A stretch of 64,000 bases of DNA from Zeus faber (GCA_960531495.1 OY482860.1:5518123-5582122), one strand, 5' to 3'; counted from the first letter of the stretch, positions 26,499 to 38,844 are shown. Notes: generated by a model from the sequence alone, not told the origin. Made by a program: numbers and translations.

Positions 26499-28166
26499 GG
26501 GTCATTCCCTGAGTTTCCTAGAACAAACTATTTTGGCCTTTCTGCAGGCCTGGAAGCAAACTTGCGGTTCTTCTTTTTAAACATTTGGGCTGGTGTGTCC
26601 GTGTGCAAACCCATCTCCTCTGTATCACGGCGAGATAACAAAACCCATTTACAGAGACTTGCGACCGCTGCGGCTCAACCGGGAGTCCCACAAGGAAAGA
26701 AAACACTCAGTCGGGCCAAGGGCTGTCTCATCAAGGATCTACAAGCTCCTAAATCACTACATTCCTCCCCACCTCGTGCAGCCGCTTCTCGTTATTTGTT
26801 GTGCTGTACTCCGTCCTAAACTCGCTCAACGTCTGTGTGGATTTATGAGTGTGTTATGAAATTGTCATTGTTGTTTTAATAGCTGTGTGCTTCTCGGTTC
26901 CGTGGGTTCAGATACTTCCGATGTATGGTCGAGGACTTTCCCTTTTACAGCTCATCCCAGAAGATATACGAGCAACGCTGCTGCAAAAAGAACTTTCCAA
27001 ATGTCTCCTGGCGTATTTAGACCTGCAGCAGCAACTGTGGGTTGGGGGGGGGGGGGGGTGCTATTGTGAGTTAAATGCTTTTTATAGTGGAAATGAAATG
27101 CCAAACAAGCGCACATCAATAGCTGAAATACAGCGCTTCCAGAACATGAAATGTTTTTTTAAGAATAGCACCCTGACCCAGATGGGCAAAAGAGAAGACA
27201 GACTGACGTGAAACTAGAAGAGGAACATCACGCCATGTGTGCGGCGCTCACCTTCTACACTGGAACTGAATAACTACAGGACGTTTGGCATCCGTTTCTT
27301 GTTTTTTAAATAATATATTATACATATTGACGTCAATATTTAGTTGATAATTAGTCAAATGTGGTGAGCAACTGTCGTATCACAGCGACGGGGGCCTTTC
27401 TGTGTGGAGTCTCCATGTTCTCCCCGCGCTCACGTACGGTAGGGTACGCAAAGGACGTGCATGTCAGGGTTGGACACTCCCACCCATGCCCGCTGAGCAA
27501 GGCATCGGTTAAGATCGGGAGCCGGTCCCCGGGCGGGTCGTAAACTCGTGAAACCGCCCTAAGACACGTCCCAAATGAATTGATAAAAATATTCACAGAG
27601 AATGTGAAATAATTCATTAAAATATTAAAGTGCACAGCGCCTACGATACGACCCACTCAGTTGTTTTTAACTATGATATTATTTTAGTGGTTTTAGTGGG
27701 TTTTTTTATTATCAAAAAGTGTATTACTCTAACCTGTCCGTGCAAAGAGACTGTGGTGCGGGGGTGGTGTGGTTCGAGCAGCCACACTTGACCTGGATCT
27801 AGATAATTAGGGACCCAGCATCAGAGTGGCTGCATACCTGTTGCTGGTTGGTTGGTCTAATGAGCAGCAGGAAAAACCCTCATCCCCACACACACTCAGG
27901 AGAGAGGAGCCCCTGTCATGACACGTGTCCATCTGCTCCAGGGCTTATTCTATCAAGCCCCCTCTCCACAATAAACTTGTGTGTTTTCTACAACCCCTTT
28001 TTCTGTGCCTCTGTCCCAAAGGTCCCTGAAAAACGCTACTTGGGTGGCGCGTGGTAGGCGAAACTGCCACAAAGACGTGCTGGCGCTTTTTTGAGACAAT
28101 TAATGCTTTTTATTTAGAAAAGCATCAATTGCCCATTATTTTAGATCCGGTGACATCGCATGGACA

Positions 28167-28211
28167 CTGATATACACAAGTGTACAAGTACTTGTGCATT
28201 ATGTGTATCAG
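28167..28211. repeat. Imperfect hairpin
   Basis: CTGATATACACAAGTGTACA faces, on the opposite strand, CTGATACACATAATGCACAA. Arms of about 22 nt with a few mismatches and almost no loop. Too short and loop-poor for a normal microRNA precursor. Confidence 0.7.
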
Positions 28212-28439
28212 TACATTTGGGAAGATACGAGGATGGGTCGAATGGAGAGAGCTCATTTCCCCGACGGTGATCAATAAAAAATACAGGAAATACACAAAAA
28301 AATGACCCGATAATATTCTAAGTCAGGAATAATTGGGGCGTAGCGGCACAAAGGAAAACAGGACGGGCGCACGTCACCGCATGTTCAGTGTCAACCGCTC
28401 ACTAATGGACTCAACCCCTCTTACTGTGGCTCAGAAACG

Positions 28440-28760
28440 CAGAAATCACTTGAGCACGAAGAGGGAAATCTACCCCGACAAACACCGTCCACGCTGGATT
28501 TAGTCCAGTTTGTTGGCTGTTCTAACCAGACGGCGGATCCTCCCCAATTTGAAGTTCAATCACGAATTTTTCGTCCGGGAGGATTTATTTAAAAAACAGT
28601 AACTCCCTAAATTGGCCAGTCGCTTTGGCCCCGATGAGCTTGTTATTCCCCTGTAAATTCAACTCAACTTTTGCCTCTGGCGATGTTGTGCGCAGGCTAC
28701 GATGGAGCCTGCATTGTGTCCCATAAATACATTGTGAGGTCCACGGATCAGCCCAGAGCC
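28440..28760. promoter_or_regulatory. Candidate conserved non-coding segment
   Basis: A repeat-free block in the large intron, with short recognisable words such as AAATTGGCCAGTCGCTTTGG and GATGAGCTTGTTATTCCCC and no open frame. Listed only as a place to look for conservation. Confidence 0.2.
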
Positions 28761-29177
28761 TGTTGTTATGAGAAGCATATTTTGATGGTTTAAAGGATCA
28801 TTGCTTTTAATTATATCGCTGTGGAAAAAAATAATACTTTTACAGAGGCCTCATCATAAACTGCGGCCCTTTTCGTTGTAGGTGTAGTATACTTGTGCAA
28901 ACATCCCAAGACTGCGCACGGCCCGGGGTTAAGTACAGTACATGATCGTGTAATGCACGGGTTTAAATTTAGCCCCAACCGTGCACGATCACAGTGCTGA
29001 TCTCAGCAGTTGTAGATGCGGAGCAGTGAGAAGGAATGCAGGACCAACACACCACCACCACCATGTTGAATCTGTGGCCTCCAGAGCATTCCTGGTTCTG
29101 CATTCAGCTGTTAAATGTGCATACTGTATATATTGTATTTATGTGGGGTGTGCAAATTTGTTAATTTAGGGCTTCGT

Positions 29178-29600
29178 ACTTAAAGTGGCATTCCATATGA
29201 TTGTCTCTGTTTGGGGGGGATCACACTACAAGTCCCCAGAATTACATTTGAAACTGAAAGATTTTTGTCCAATATCCGGGTTTACCCTCAGCTTTCTCCT
29301 TAAGACGGTCACTTCCTTTTCACTGAAATTTCTCTTCTCTGAGCGACCGATTTGTTTTTGTGTTTTTCTTGGTCACTTGAGGTGTTGGGGATATTTTTGG
29401 TTCCCTTTTTTTGTGAATGTTCATCCACATCAGACAGGTTACTGACCACAACTAGCTGCTCTGGTTTATCAAATTCACCACACCACTTTCCCTGCTTGTG
29501 CGACTGGCGGACCACGCCACACTCAATGGAAACAACATAGAGAGGAGCACATGCTCAACGGAAATACGCTGAATAGCTGATTCTCAAAAAGTGCAAGCTA
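29178..29600 (+). repeat. Dispersed repeat family A, copy 4 (longest)
   Basis: Begins ACTTAAAGTGGCATTCCATA and runs through GGATCACACTACAAGTCCCC, GGGTTTACCCTCAGCTTTCT, TTGTGAATGTTCATCCACAT and GACTGGCGGACCACGCCACA, ending ACATAGAGAGGAGCACATGC and GAATAGCTGATTCTC. Copies with the same ordered landmarks are at 12960-13240 (reverse), 15262-15405 and, more weakly, 640-800. No protein is evident. Confidence 0.75.
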
Positions 29601-30410
29601 AATAGTAGAAAATAGGGGATTTATTTTTTATACGGTAATCTTACGGATTACCATGTTAATGCCATTTAGCCAGTGGTGTTGCAACAGTTCCAAGTTTCAC
29701 ATTTTGTGAAGTGGACGAGGACTATCGTACTTGTAGGTCAAACATCAACTCAAGAAACGGATCAAAATCTGTAAAACTGAAACACTTCTGCCTGTCGACT
29801 CAATTAAAAAGGCTTTTCACTGCATAGACAGTGTCATCGCGCGTGTGTTTACAACCGTCGCAGTTTTCTCAAAAGTGTGACGTTGGTGTGATGAAATAAA
29901 GTTCATTTAATCACACCTCAAGTCCATCAACACTTTGAGCTGTCAATCAAAGACAACAAAGCCACACCGGCCTATGAATAGAAATACGGCTCCGAAAGCA
30001 CCGCGATGAAAAGAACAGGAACTATTGCCTGTCCCGTCTCAGCGTAGGATAACAGATGATTGATGCTTTGAACTTTTTTTTTTTTTTTTCCAATGTTTCA
30101 CTGTGAGGAGCTGGGATTAAACCACATCCAGACTTTGGCCCCTTTTGTTTCTCTTCCTGTGTATCCGCCATAGGGCTATGGAGAGCAGGCTAGAAGAATG
30201 GCCAAACAAATAAAAAATATTCAAGTAATCGGGAACCCTTATAAAGTGGCAATGGCTAATGAGCAAACCAAACAAAAAGTAAAAAAATAAAAATAAAAAA
30301 AACGACTCAATCTGAGATTTCAATCATGGCCTTTTGTAATGGATCTGCCGATTGATCTTTTTCTGAGCCACGGCCAAACTAAATACAGATCTGCAGATGA
30401 GGACACAAGA

Positions 30411-30455
30411 GTAGACACACATGTACGTATGTACACACACACAAAAACACACACC

Positions 30456-30491
<36 letters not shown>

Positions 30492-30615
30492 TACCCAATG
30501 CACACACACACACACACACATACACACACACAAAAAAAACACACACCCACACACACACATCCGCACGCACACACATGCGCACACACGTACACACACACGT
30601 ACACACACACGCAGG
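30411..30615. repeat. CA-rich compound microsatellite
   Basis: Several (CA)n stretches separated by CGCG, CATG and AAAA units over about 200 bp. Confidence 0.95.
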
Positions 30616-31079
30616 CAGGTTAGCGTCCACGGGGCTGGTTTGGTGATCCTGCTTGGCTCTCTGAGTGATGTCCCCGGGGGGGACGCGGGGAGGCGGCGAG
30701 GGCTCGCAGCTCCTCCGCTGTGCCTTTGTTTACACTGATGGTTTCCAGATGCTCAGCGATGATCGGAACACTGCGGAACGCCGTGCCGTGGCCCAGCAAG
30801 CTTGGGGCCGGTGCCAGCGGAGCTAGGATTAAGGCCTCCTGCGCTATCTGGGATACTAGGAAAACATGGCTTCACCCTGTAATAAATCCACCATACGTTC
30901 CAGAAGCAAACGCAGCCCGTGTTTCAGAAAGTGATTAGGAATAATCAGCCTGCATGAGGCAGTCAAGATATAAAGTAGGGCAAATGTTTTTGTTAGATTT
31001 AAAAGCTTTCGTTTTAGTTATTGTAATGTCTTCAGCAGGGCTAGGATACTATGATTAGTTGTATTATCATTATCATCAA

Positions 31080-31116
31080 TTAATAATAATAGCAATAATA
31101 AAATAATAAAAATAAC

Positions 31117-31155
<39 letters not shown>
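31080..31155. repeat. (AAT)n microsatellite
   Basis: AAT repeat, imperfect at the 5' side and pure over the last 45 bp. Confidence 0.95.
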
Positions 31156-31474
31156 TACAATTTATCTCTCTGAAAAAACTTTTTTTTCTTAAGCTATGCA
31201 AAACTATTTCTTCTTTCCAAAGTTGTATTAAATCCATTTCCCATCTTTCACCACTGTTCTATAATATTTGTGGGTGGGACAGGGATGATGTCATAAAAGT
31301 TAGGGATATTTTAACCTGCCTCGGTGCCTGTCCTTTAATTTTTTGACGGACCTAGGCCACCGTTAAACTTTCCACAGCTCGGCAGTGGTCAGTTTCACTG
31401 TGGTAATTACTGTATGTTAAAGGTATTTAAAGGGCACATTCACAATTTTCTACCGAAGCCATTTAAATGTTGGT

Positions 31475-31575
31475 TCTCATCTGTTCATAGCGCAACCTCG
31501 CGAAACACGGCCATTGAGAAACGTACCACTCTGCTGCCGCTTCTCTCTGTGCTTAAGCGCAGTCCAACAAAAACA
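31475..31575 (+). repeat. Dispersed repeat family B, copy 1
   Basis: TTCATAGCGCAACCTCGCGA, then GAGAAACGTACCACTCTGCT, then GCTTCTCTCTGTGCTTAAGC. The same words in the same order, diverged about 15-20 percent, occur at 37297-37380. Family not identified. Confidence 0.7.
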
Positions 31576-31734
31576 GGAAAAAAAAACATCAAATCTCCTT
31601 TTCGAAAGCAGGAAGCTCACAATATTGTCAGAAATATATGTTATACCAAAAATAACGTTCGGCAGCCGTGCATTTCAGCGTTTTTTTCAGGGTTTTATTG
31701 ACTCAGCTGAGATGATTGCACTTCCGCAAATCAG

Positions 31735-31988
31735 CTCTTTTGTCTCCACGCTAACGCGTAGGTTCACAAACTTTTTGAAGTAGTGTAGATCTTTTTTCAG
31801 CTGAGTGCCTCTTCACTGGCATTGGGAGAAAAACATTTAAATAAAAATACATTATGTGCTGTATGTGCGTTGTATGTGTTTTTTCAAACATCATATATAA
31901 CAAATATTCTTTAACAATTATTTTTCGGAGTACCCCCTGCAGTTCCCCTAGGGGTACGAGTACACCTCCATTTGAGAAACGCTGGTTA
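31735..31988 (+). mobile_element. hAT-type short element, copy 1
   Basis: The right part reads GTACCCCCTGCAGTTCCCCT, then AGGGGTACGAGTACACCTCC and ATTTGAGAAACGCTGG. The last part is the inverted repeat end (CAGTGTTTCTCAAA type) of a fish hAT-derived element I recognise by its mirrored GGGGTACG/GTACCCC core. A second copy is at 55192-55421. The left end is uncertain. Confidence 0.55.
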
Positions 31989-32439
31989 AGGGAAGCGTTA
32001 TCAAAGTCAAGGTGCTGCTATCAGCACAGATGTTTTGTTCCGGTCCTTCTTGTTCACTGATTGGACAATTGTGATTTCCAAATATTTTATGACATTTTTT
32101 TTTTCTCTGTGATTCGGATGTACATTTCTCTACAGGAGCTCGAAAAAAAAACAAAAAACAGAAACATTTGATTTTGGATGTTAAGTCATTTATTATTGAA
32201 TTAATTGATCCACCTCCCATGTTTCATCCGCCAGCCAGACCTTATTGTGCCCATGTATCGCTCTCTTGTCCTCACCCACAGGGGGATTGTTTTGGGGGAA
32301 CAGAGGAGCATTGTGCTGGGGACACAGCATATTTATCACTTTTAATAGCACACCTGTTCCTTCTGTCACTTTCAGCCCCAGCCCCTTTTCTTCACAGGCG
32401 TCAGGAAGAGACAGCTGCACCAGCAAAGGAGCCGTCGAC

Positions 32440-32442
32440 AGA

Positions 32443-32503
<61 letters not shown>
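32440..32503. repeat. (GA)n microsatellite
   Basis: GA repeat with one GACA interruption near the start. Confidence 0.95.
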
Positions 32504-32505
<2 letters not shown>

Positions 32506-32539
32506 CGAGAGAATCAGAGATGGATAGAAATGGAGAGAT

Positions 32540-33060
32540 GCTCCTGGAACAGTGGCCTTATTTAGAGCTTTGGGGGCATGATGGGATTGATAAATAGCCT
32601 CTGTAATGCACCTGGCTGAGGTTCTGGCGTGGGAGGGGGCCCGTCCAGTCCAGCAGCGGAAATAGCCATTAAAAAAAGCTTGTTTTTTGGGCAGGGAGAC
32701 ACAGCTGAGGGCTTGTCAGTATCATTCTTGTGAGAGCGTCTTAAAGCGTCGGCCATCTGCGTGCCCCGCCTCGGCCAGCGCTCCGCTCTGACCGTCTGCT
32801 GCTAACTGCCTCCTCACCCCTCAAACGTGTGGGAGTGGTGATGTCATCCAGAAAGGAGAGGTCATCCAGTTAAAAACGATCCCTCCAACACGCCCATTGT
32901 GCTCCATTTAATCTTATTGTGCCGACAAAGATGGAGGAGTGAGCGCGAGCGCGTTGGGGCTGAAATTAGATGTGCTATATAGGTTTGGCGGTTTGACGTG
33001 ATGGAAAATGTATTTGCAAAAATACTCCGTGGGTTTTATTTAAACCTACTTAGGTGTCGG
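32540..33060. promoter_or_regulatory. Candidate conserved non-coding segment
   Basis: A repeat-free run with words such as GTGGCCTTATTTAGAGC, GATTGATAAATAGCC and GGAAATAGCCATTAAAAAAA and no reading frame. Selected by eye only; cross-species alignment would decide. Confidence 0.22.
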
Positions 33061-34557
33061 ATGGGTGTTTGTTTCCCCCCGAATAGATATTAATCACCAG
33101 AAGATTGGTCACAGGATAACAGAAGGAATTGCCTGTTTGCTTCGCCCCAACACCTTTTTCTGAACCTGTTTCTGTGAGCAAGTTAAGCAAATTTATGACA
33201 ATTATTCCAACTATTACTCAGTGAAATCACACATTATAATTATGAATTGCAGAAAAAAACAAAACATACTAAACCGTCCTAACCCCCTTTCTTATGTCGC
33301 CTGAAAAAACATCCAAGGCTTTTTCCCTTTGTCTGTTATTTATCAGTCAAGATCACGCTGACCTGTCCAGCATCAAATACTGTTCCTCACATCAAATAAT
33401 ATCCACGCCCCAGTCACGGAAACCTTATTATTAAAGCCCCCAAATATTCTGCATTGTTGATATTGCATCTAACAGCCTTGGTTTCGCTGTTTGGCATTGG
33501 CTTTCTGACTCCTCACTTTACGTTAGCGGAGCCGCGTTAAACTGACAAATAAACAATACGCCGCGCTTTCCCTTCAAGAATGAAAGGATCGTTTTTCTCT
33601 TTATTTGAAAGATTTTGAAATGTTAAGAGTACGACTTCCTCGATAAAGATCCTGCCTCCGAGATGAGGACCGGAGAAGCGGTTAAGAGCAATTACTACCA
33701 GACACGTTCCAAAGCCTCAAAGTTGTCAACCAAATCTCTTGTTTTCTCCTGGAAACCAGAGAAAACCCGGCATGGTCATGTAACCGTGTCGGGTTTTCTC
33801 GAAAAAACAACGGACTTGAACTTTCCACGTTTCATTTTTTTTAATGTCTCTTGGTATTACTCGTCTGCGGACTGATGGAAATATCAGGATCCCATATCAA
33901 TATGTATATATACACAGCAGATCCTCAAAGTGTGTGGAATTACATATCTCACATATTTGCAAAAGAAGTGGTCAGTGGAATTATGCCCCTTAAATTTGAA
34001 TTGGAAGGGATGTCTAATATTAAACCAAGGCTAACTTATCCTGTTTCTGGAGATGGGACGGGAGGGGGCGGACGGGAGGGGAGTTGGGTTCAAGGGTTGG
34101 GGCGAGTCTGAGAATATACAGTCTGGTGTGTGTCCACTGACCATCACATTTAGTCTGGAATGTGAGCTCAACGTGGATGTAGGATCACCTTCAGGCCTCA
34201 GACAGACAGAGGTCTGGGCTGTTTTTCAGTCGGCAATAGGCAGCTTTTTACTCCACGATTCACACCGGCTTTAAAGATGGAATTCTAAGCACTAGCCTGA
34301 CCGACGGGGCCTTGCAGTGCAAATACACTTTTAGACTTTCAGAACCAAATTTGACCGCTACATAGTCAATTTTTCCTCGAAAAGACCAAAGACCAAAAAA
34401 TACCTTGAAGGAGGATTTGAGGAGGTATTGGCGAGAAACTAGGTCTGGTACTGTTCCACTGGACACTTCCCAGATTCCTACACATTCCTGGTCATGGGAA
34501 GAAAGAAAAAAATAAAATAAATCAGACAACAAGAACACTTGACAAATCGACACCGCC

Positions 34558-34650
34558 TGATAAGCACGTCTCCTAACCCGAACTAACTAAGCGGTGGAGT
34601 CAACTCCACCACTTACTTAGTTCGGGGTTAGGGTTAGTTAGTCTGTTTTA
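34558..34650. repeat. 93-bp near-palindrome
   Basis: Centre GGTGGAGT-CA-ACTCCACC. Moving outward, CCTAACCC.GAACTAACTAAG on the left faces CCTAACCCCGAACTAAGTAAG (reverse complement of the right), and further out TGATAA faces TGATAA. Arms of about 45 bp, inner 30 bp about 90 percent matched. Could be a small palindromic element. It includes two GGGTTA units. Confidence 0.85.
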
Positions 34651-35020
34651 TCACACCGCTCTCTCTCTCTCTCGCTCTCTCTGAATTGTTGTATGGCTTA
34701 ATTGAAAACAGAGGAGCGAGTTTTTACGACGTCTCTCTGTGTTTCTGTTGTTGCACTGCCCCTATAGAGGCCATCTGCTTTGGATTTTAGATTTCCTCCT
34801 CCCTCCCTCTCTTCAACCTTTCTCCTTGGCCCGAGAGGGTTTGATTGGAGGGTCGCCCCCCTCCCTCCCTCCCTCCCTCCCCAACCCTCAGCTGGCTCTG
34901 ATGACTGTAGGCTTGTGGTCTATGTCCCAGTTCGCGTTCCCTGTGTGTGTGGGTGTGTATGTGTGTGTTTGGTTTAGATGTTAAAGGCTGATTTTAGACC
35001 AGCAGGTCACGGAACCCCCG

Positions 35021-35038
35021 CCCCCCCCCCCCCCCCCC
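35021..35038. repeat. Poly-C run (18 nt)
   Basis: Cytosine run after GGAACCCCCG; prone to sequencing length error. Confidence 0.9.
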
Positions 35039-37296
35039 AGCTATCATTTTGGGAGTTGAGGGGCTGTTTTCACATCCAGCGCTCTATGTCATTCCTTTTC
35101 TCGTAATGAACACCTCACCCGTTACTGCACATTTTTATGTGTGTCCTGCCAGTGCGGGTCTCAAAGTCCCTCCGTCTCCCTTTCCCCCTTTGCCGAAAGT
35201 TGTGTTTATTCTGTTTAATACAGTGTGTGAGCTCATTAATCCTGTGATGTGATGGAATGCTCTGTGTGCCTGTAGCCCGGATAATCTGTGAGTAGGAGTG
35301 GAGCGGAGTAGTGTTGGAAACACTGCGCTGAGACTTTCCAGTCGCGTCTCAGGGGCGGTCGAAAAGCCCAGTCTGTCCACAGAATCCACTGCGAGCGGTT
35401 ATGCATGTGTGTTTTTTTGTGTAGTGTGTGTGCGCGTCTCTTTTGTTCTCTTTGATTGTTTTGTTTTGTTTGGGTGGTAGAAAAAAAAAAAAGGACGGAG
35501 GGAAAACAAGAGATTTGATGGTCATTTCTGGTTTTGTTTGCTTTATTATGTCTGTGCACTGACCAGTACTTTCTAAATAATAGATATGTAATGTAATGTA
35601 ATTTAATAGCATCTGGGGATCTGCTGTGTATAAACAATGATATGGGGTCGAGATATTTCCATCTCTCTCTGCAGACAAGTAATACAAAGAGATGGAGACT
35701 TTGGAACAGGGAACTTTTAACAGATTGCACAAACGTGTCTGAACATGAGCTATATTTTTGTGGATGTGGACGCTGGAGTTTGTGGCCCTGACCAGTTATG
35801 GCAGCGTGGGATGAGATGACTCCCAGCTGTCTTCTGGCTCTTAACAGGAAGTGGTCAGCTTTGCTGTTGTGACGCTCCTACGCCCCCCCCCCCTCCCTCC
35901 CCTATGGAAGCTGTCCGGTCAGAGTCTTATCTCCACAGCGGGGGCTTTGGTCCCAAGGACACAAACAAACATTGACTCAGTACAAGCTCGACACCAGTCA
36001 AAGTGGAACGACAAATACTGTTTACCATCCAGGGACACGGGCGAGAACGGCACGGACCGCTTCTCTGTTCCGAAGCCTTTGTTTCCACTCCACAGGCAAC
36101 TCAAATGGCCTAAATGGGTCCGATACATCCGTTTACCTCCCGCACTGAGCCAAGCTTGAATGGCTTTATTTGTGCAGAGCAAAGGAAAACTAAATGCACC
36201 CCCACCCCTGTGTAAGTTTACCTCTGGGATGTGTGTATGATTGTGATGACGCATTTCCATTAGATTGATCATTTTCACGGTGTGTTTTTTGTCAGATGGT
36301 TTTCTAAATGTCACTTTCCTGGAACTGAGGAGTAACTAAAACATTTACTCAGACGAACTACTGTTTATACCCTAAAGCAAAGAGACGTTTTTCATTCATT
36401 TGTTAATGAAACTAAATTGACGGTGGAAAGTGCCTCCACACAGCCCTGGCACGTGCCCCCGTGGCACCCTCCCCCCAGACTCCAGTGCCATGTCCCTCAG
36501 CTTGCTGGAGATGCTTGTGGTATAGAAGGCCAGATGTTTGTTTTTTTGTGTGACATTAACTCCTACTTGTTTGGAGGGCGGCTGGGATGTACAATTCCAG
36601 CGTTGCTAGAAAGTTTTATGATGTTGGTTACTAAGCCCTCTCATCGGCTGAGAAGACCTTGGTGACTACCATCGTGTTTCAATGGCTTCACGAGTACTAC
36701 CATGGAAAGATTTGACCCTTACTTACTGTACTTACTCTGAAGCGAGATAACAGTGAAACTATGGTCAAAACAGTCATCATTGTACATTCACTTATGGTGC
36801 TAACATCATTTAATAATGGTGGAGTTTAACTATTAATCATTTTGCTGCATTACTTTTGAAGAATACTAGATTTCAGTCCATATTGGGTTTCCTTTTCGAA
36901 GAGCAGGAATAGTAGTACGTACTGTATACAGTGCACGTAAAAAAACGTAAGTTATAGCTCTGTTTTGATACTTGTGAATCAGGCCTGTCTGATCTGAAAG
37001 CAATCAGTTGGAGACGGAGCATGATGTGCATGCGAAGGCCAAAGCCAGTATTAGAGAACAGAATGAGGCTGGGGAGGGATAAGGATAAGTGGGACGACGG
37101 CTGCTGCTGCTTTCCAGAGTCATAATGGCAATGTCATCACTGGACCCATGTCTATGTTGAGCACAGTTTGACAATAAAAACTCAAACTGAATGGCTTTTC
37201 CAGATGAACGATCATGTTTAAACACTACTGTCAAAGTGGCATAAAAAGTTAATGAGACATTTATTAAAGTTGATGAAAATGTATAACTTCATTTCA

Positions 37297-37380
37297 TAGC
37301 ACAACTCACCGAACACTTTAGCGATGAGAAACTTACCACTCTGGTGCAGCTTCTCACTGTGCTTATACACTCCAATTGGG
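37297..37380 (+). repeat. Dispersed repeat family B, copy 2
   Basis: TTCATAGCACAACTCACCGA, GATGAGAAACTTACCACTCT and GCTTCTCACTGTGCTTATAC match the copy at 31475-31575 in order and orientation. Confidence 0.7.
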
Positions 37381-38844
37381 CAAACAGCTGAGCTCTTTCG
37401 GCTACATCCATACCAACGTAAGAGACTAGAAACAGGAAGTTGAGCCGCTTCCTATTGACAACATACTGTAGCCAACGTCTCGCTTTGGATGCAGGTCTAA
37501 ATAAAATATTATATTAGTTATTTAAAGCATACACATAAATACACAAAGGCAAACGAGCGTGACTATAATGTGGCATTCCCTTTTCGAGATGGAGTTTTAA
37601 CATTTTCCAAGACTTGAATATTTCAACGTTTGCCCTGTTTGACTGCATTTAAACACAGTGACAAGCTGTAGCAGAGGGGTAAGTTTCTCAATAGAAAAGC
37701 GTTTAGCAGGGTTATGCTGCATCTAAGTGCAACTATGGCATTGTCTTGGAACATTTTCTTCTGATAGCATCACTGGCTTCCAATGGCTGTGTAGAGATCC
37801 AGCAGAAGTCAGAGTTTCCAGTCAGGCTGCGTGCTGTCACAGGGCGAGATGCTGTGCTGACAGTGGGGTTGAGGTCATGCGTTCTGAGGGCCTGGATCGC
37901 GGCACAGCCCATCATACTTAGCGTTGTGATGCACAGCGCCTCTGGCGTGCATTTGGACAACACCAGATGCTGCAGATTAAAGTATAGATTACTCACTCAC
38001 ACACAGGACAGAGCGAAGTTTGGAAAAGACGAGGGGCACACACACACAGTACTACGACCGGATCCCCTCCTCAGTCTACTTGCGCCCTTTCCATCCACCC
38101 AGAAATTTGGAAATCTGGACCCAGAAATCTAGAGCCGATGTTGAGTGTGATTGTGAAAATAATCTCCGTACCTGCAGGGCAAGCGTGTGTTGGACAGGTC
38201 AGGTTTCGTACGAAGAGGAGGGGACATGCTTTCCTCACCCCCCGGAACACTGCACCTCAGTGGATGCTGTGGTATTTCACATTATATTTCATCATTTCAG
38301 ATTGAGTGAACTGACTTATTTTTGATTTCATCTTAATATCTATTGCTCGGGTTAATGGCGGATGCATTCCCTGGGGTACTTTCAGTTCTGCCCCGATGTC
38401 ATGACGTGCACTTCATTTTTTTCCCTCTTGTTACTGACGGGTGAGGTTCAAAACCTAGAATGACAGGCTAAGACAAACTAAATAACCAGATTTTTTGGAT
38501 TTCTTTTGGCTGGATGGAGAAATGTGAGATTTATCCTGGATGATGACATCATTAGTACATGTGTTTGTGACATGCCTCTAGCAGGATAATGAGTCTTTTC
38601 CCTATTTGCTGTCATAGTGGCCTATGTACAGTTGCCAGCATTAACTCGGTAGAGTGGCCCCTCCCGAAAATATGTCCCTCTTGTGAATGCTTTCTCATGG
38701 TTGACTGACTGTTTGCAATCATCTTTCTCATGGGAATCAGAGGAGTAATTTAACACAGCTGTAATGGACGTAAACGTCAATTACAAAACCGCATATTGCA
38801 CTGGAAGTGCACTTATAAGAGTGCTGGAGGATGGAGACGGATAC

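Larger units (their letters stand above)
25571..29177 (+). other. zcchc24: zcchc24 intron 2, 25.6-29.2 kb
   Basis: No exon seen. Contains a GGTAC-rich inverted motif (25585-25730), repeated TTCACACGAC words suggestive of an old element (25825-25920), an ATA-rich block (26204-26275), a (CA)n tract (26387-26498), a G-run (27043-27058), and a hairpin at 28167-28211. The segment 28,440-28,760 is repeat-free. Confidence 0.5.
29601..31420 (+). other. zcchc24: zcchc24 intron 2, 29.6-31.4 kb
   Basis: No exon seen. Contains a T-run (30074-30089), a CA-rich block (30411-30615) and an AAT-rich block (31080-31155). Confidence 0.5.
31990..34557 (+). other. zcchc24: zcchc24 intron 2, 32.0-34.6 kb
   Basis: No exon seen. 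Contains a (GA)n tract (32440-32503). 32,540-33,060 and 33,290-33,560 are repeat-free and have the even base composition of possible conserved elements. Confidence 0.5.
34651..38844 (+). other. zcchc24: zcchc24 intron 2, 34.7-38.8 kb
   Basis: No exon seen. Contains CT-rich sequence (34660-34690, 34790-34880), the poly-C run, a poly-A run (35480-35492), repeat family B copy 2 (37297-37380) and otherwise unique AT-moderate sequence. Confidence 0.5.

Noticed and set aside
29185..29540. Two overlapping small proteins around 29.2-29.5 kb
   Set aside because: The frames lie within a dispersed repeat whose other copies have shifts and deletions, so coding is not preserved.
30320..30630. Long Cys/Val or Thr/His frames over CA repeats (also at 6, 14, 24, 26, 48, 51, 59 and 61 kb)
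   Set aside because: All are translations of dinucleotide repeats, open in several frames on both strands, with no flanking domain.
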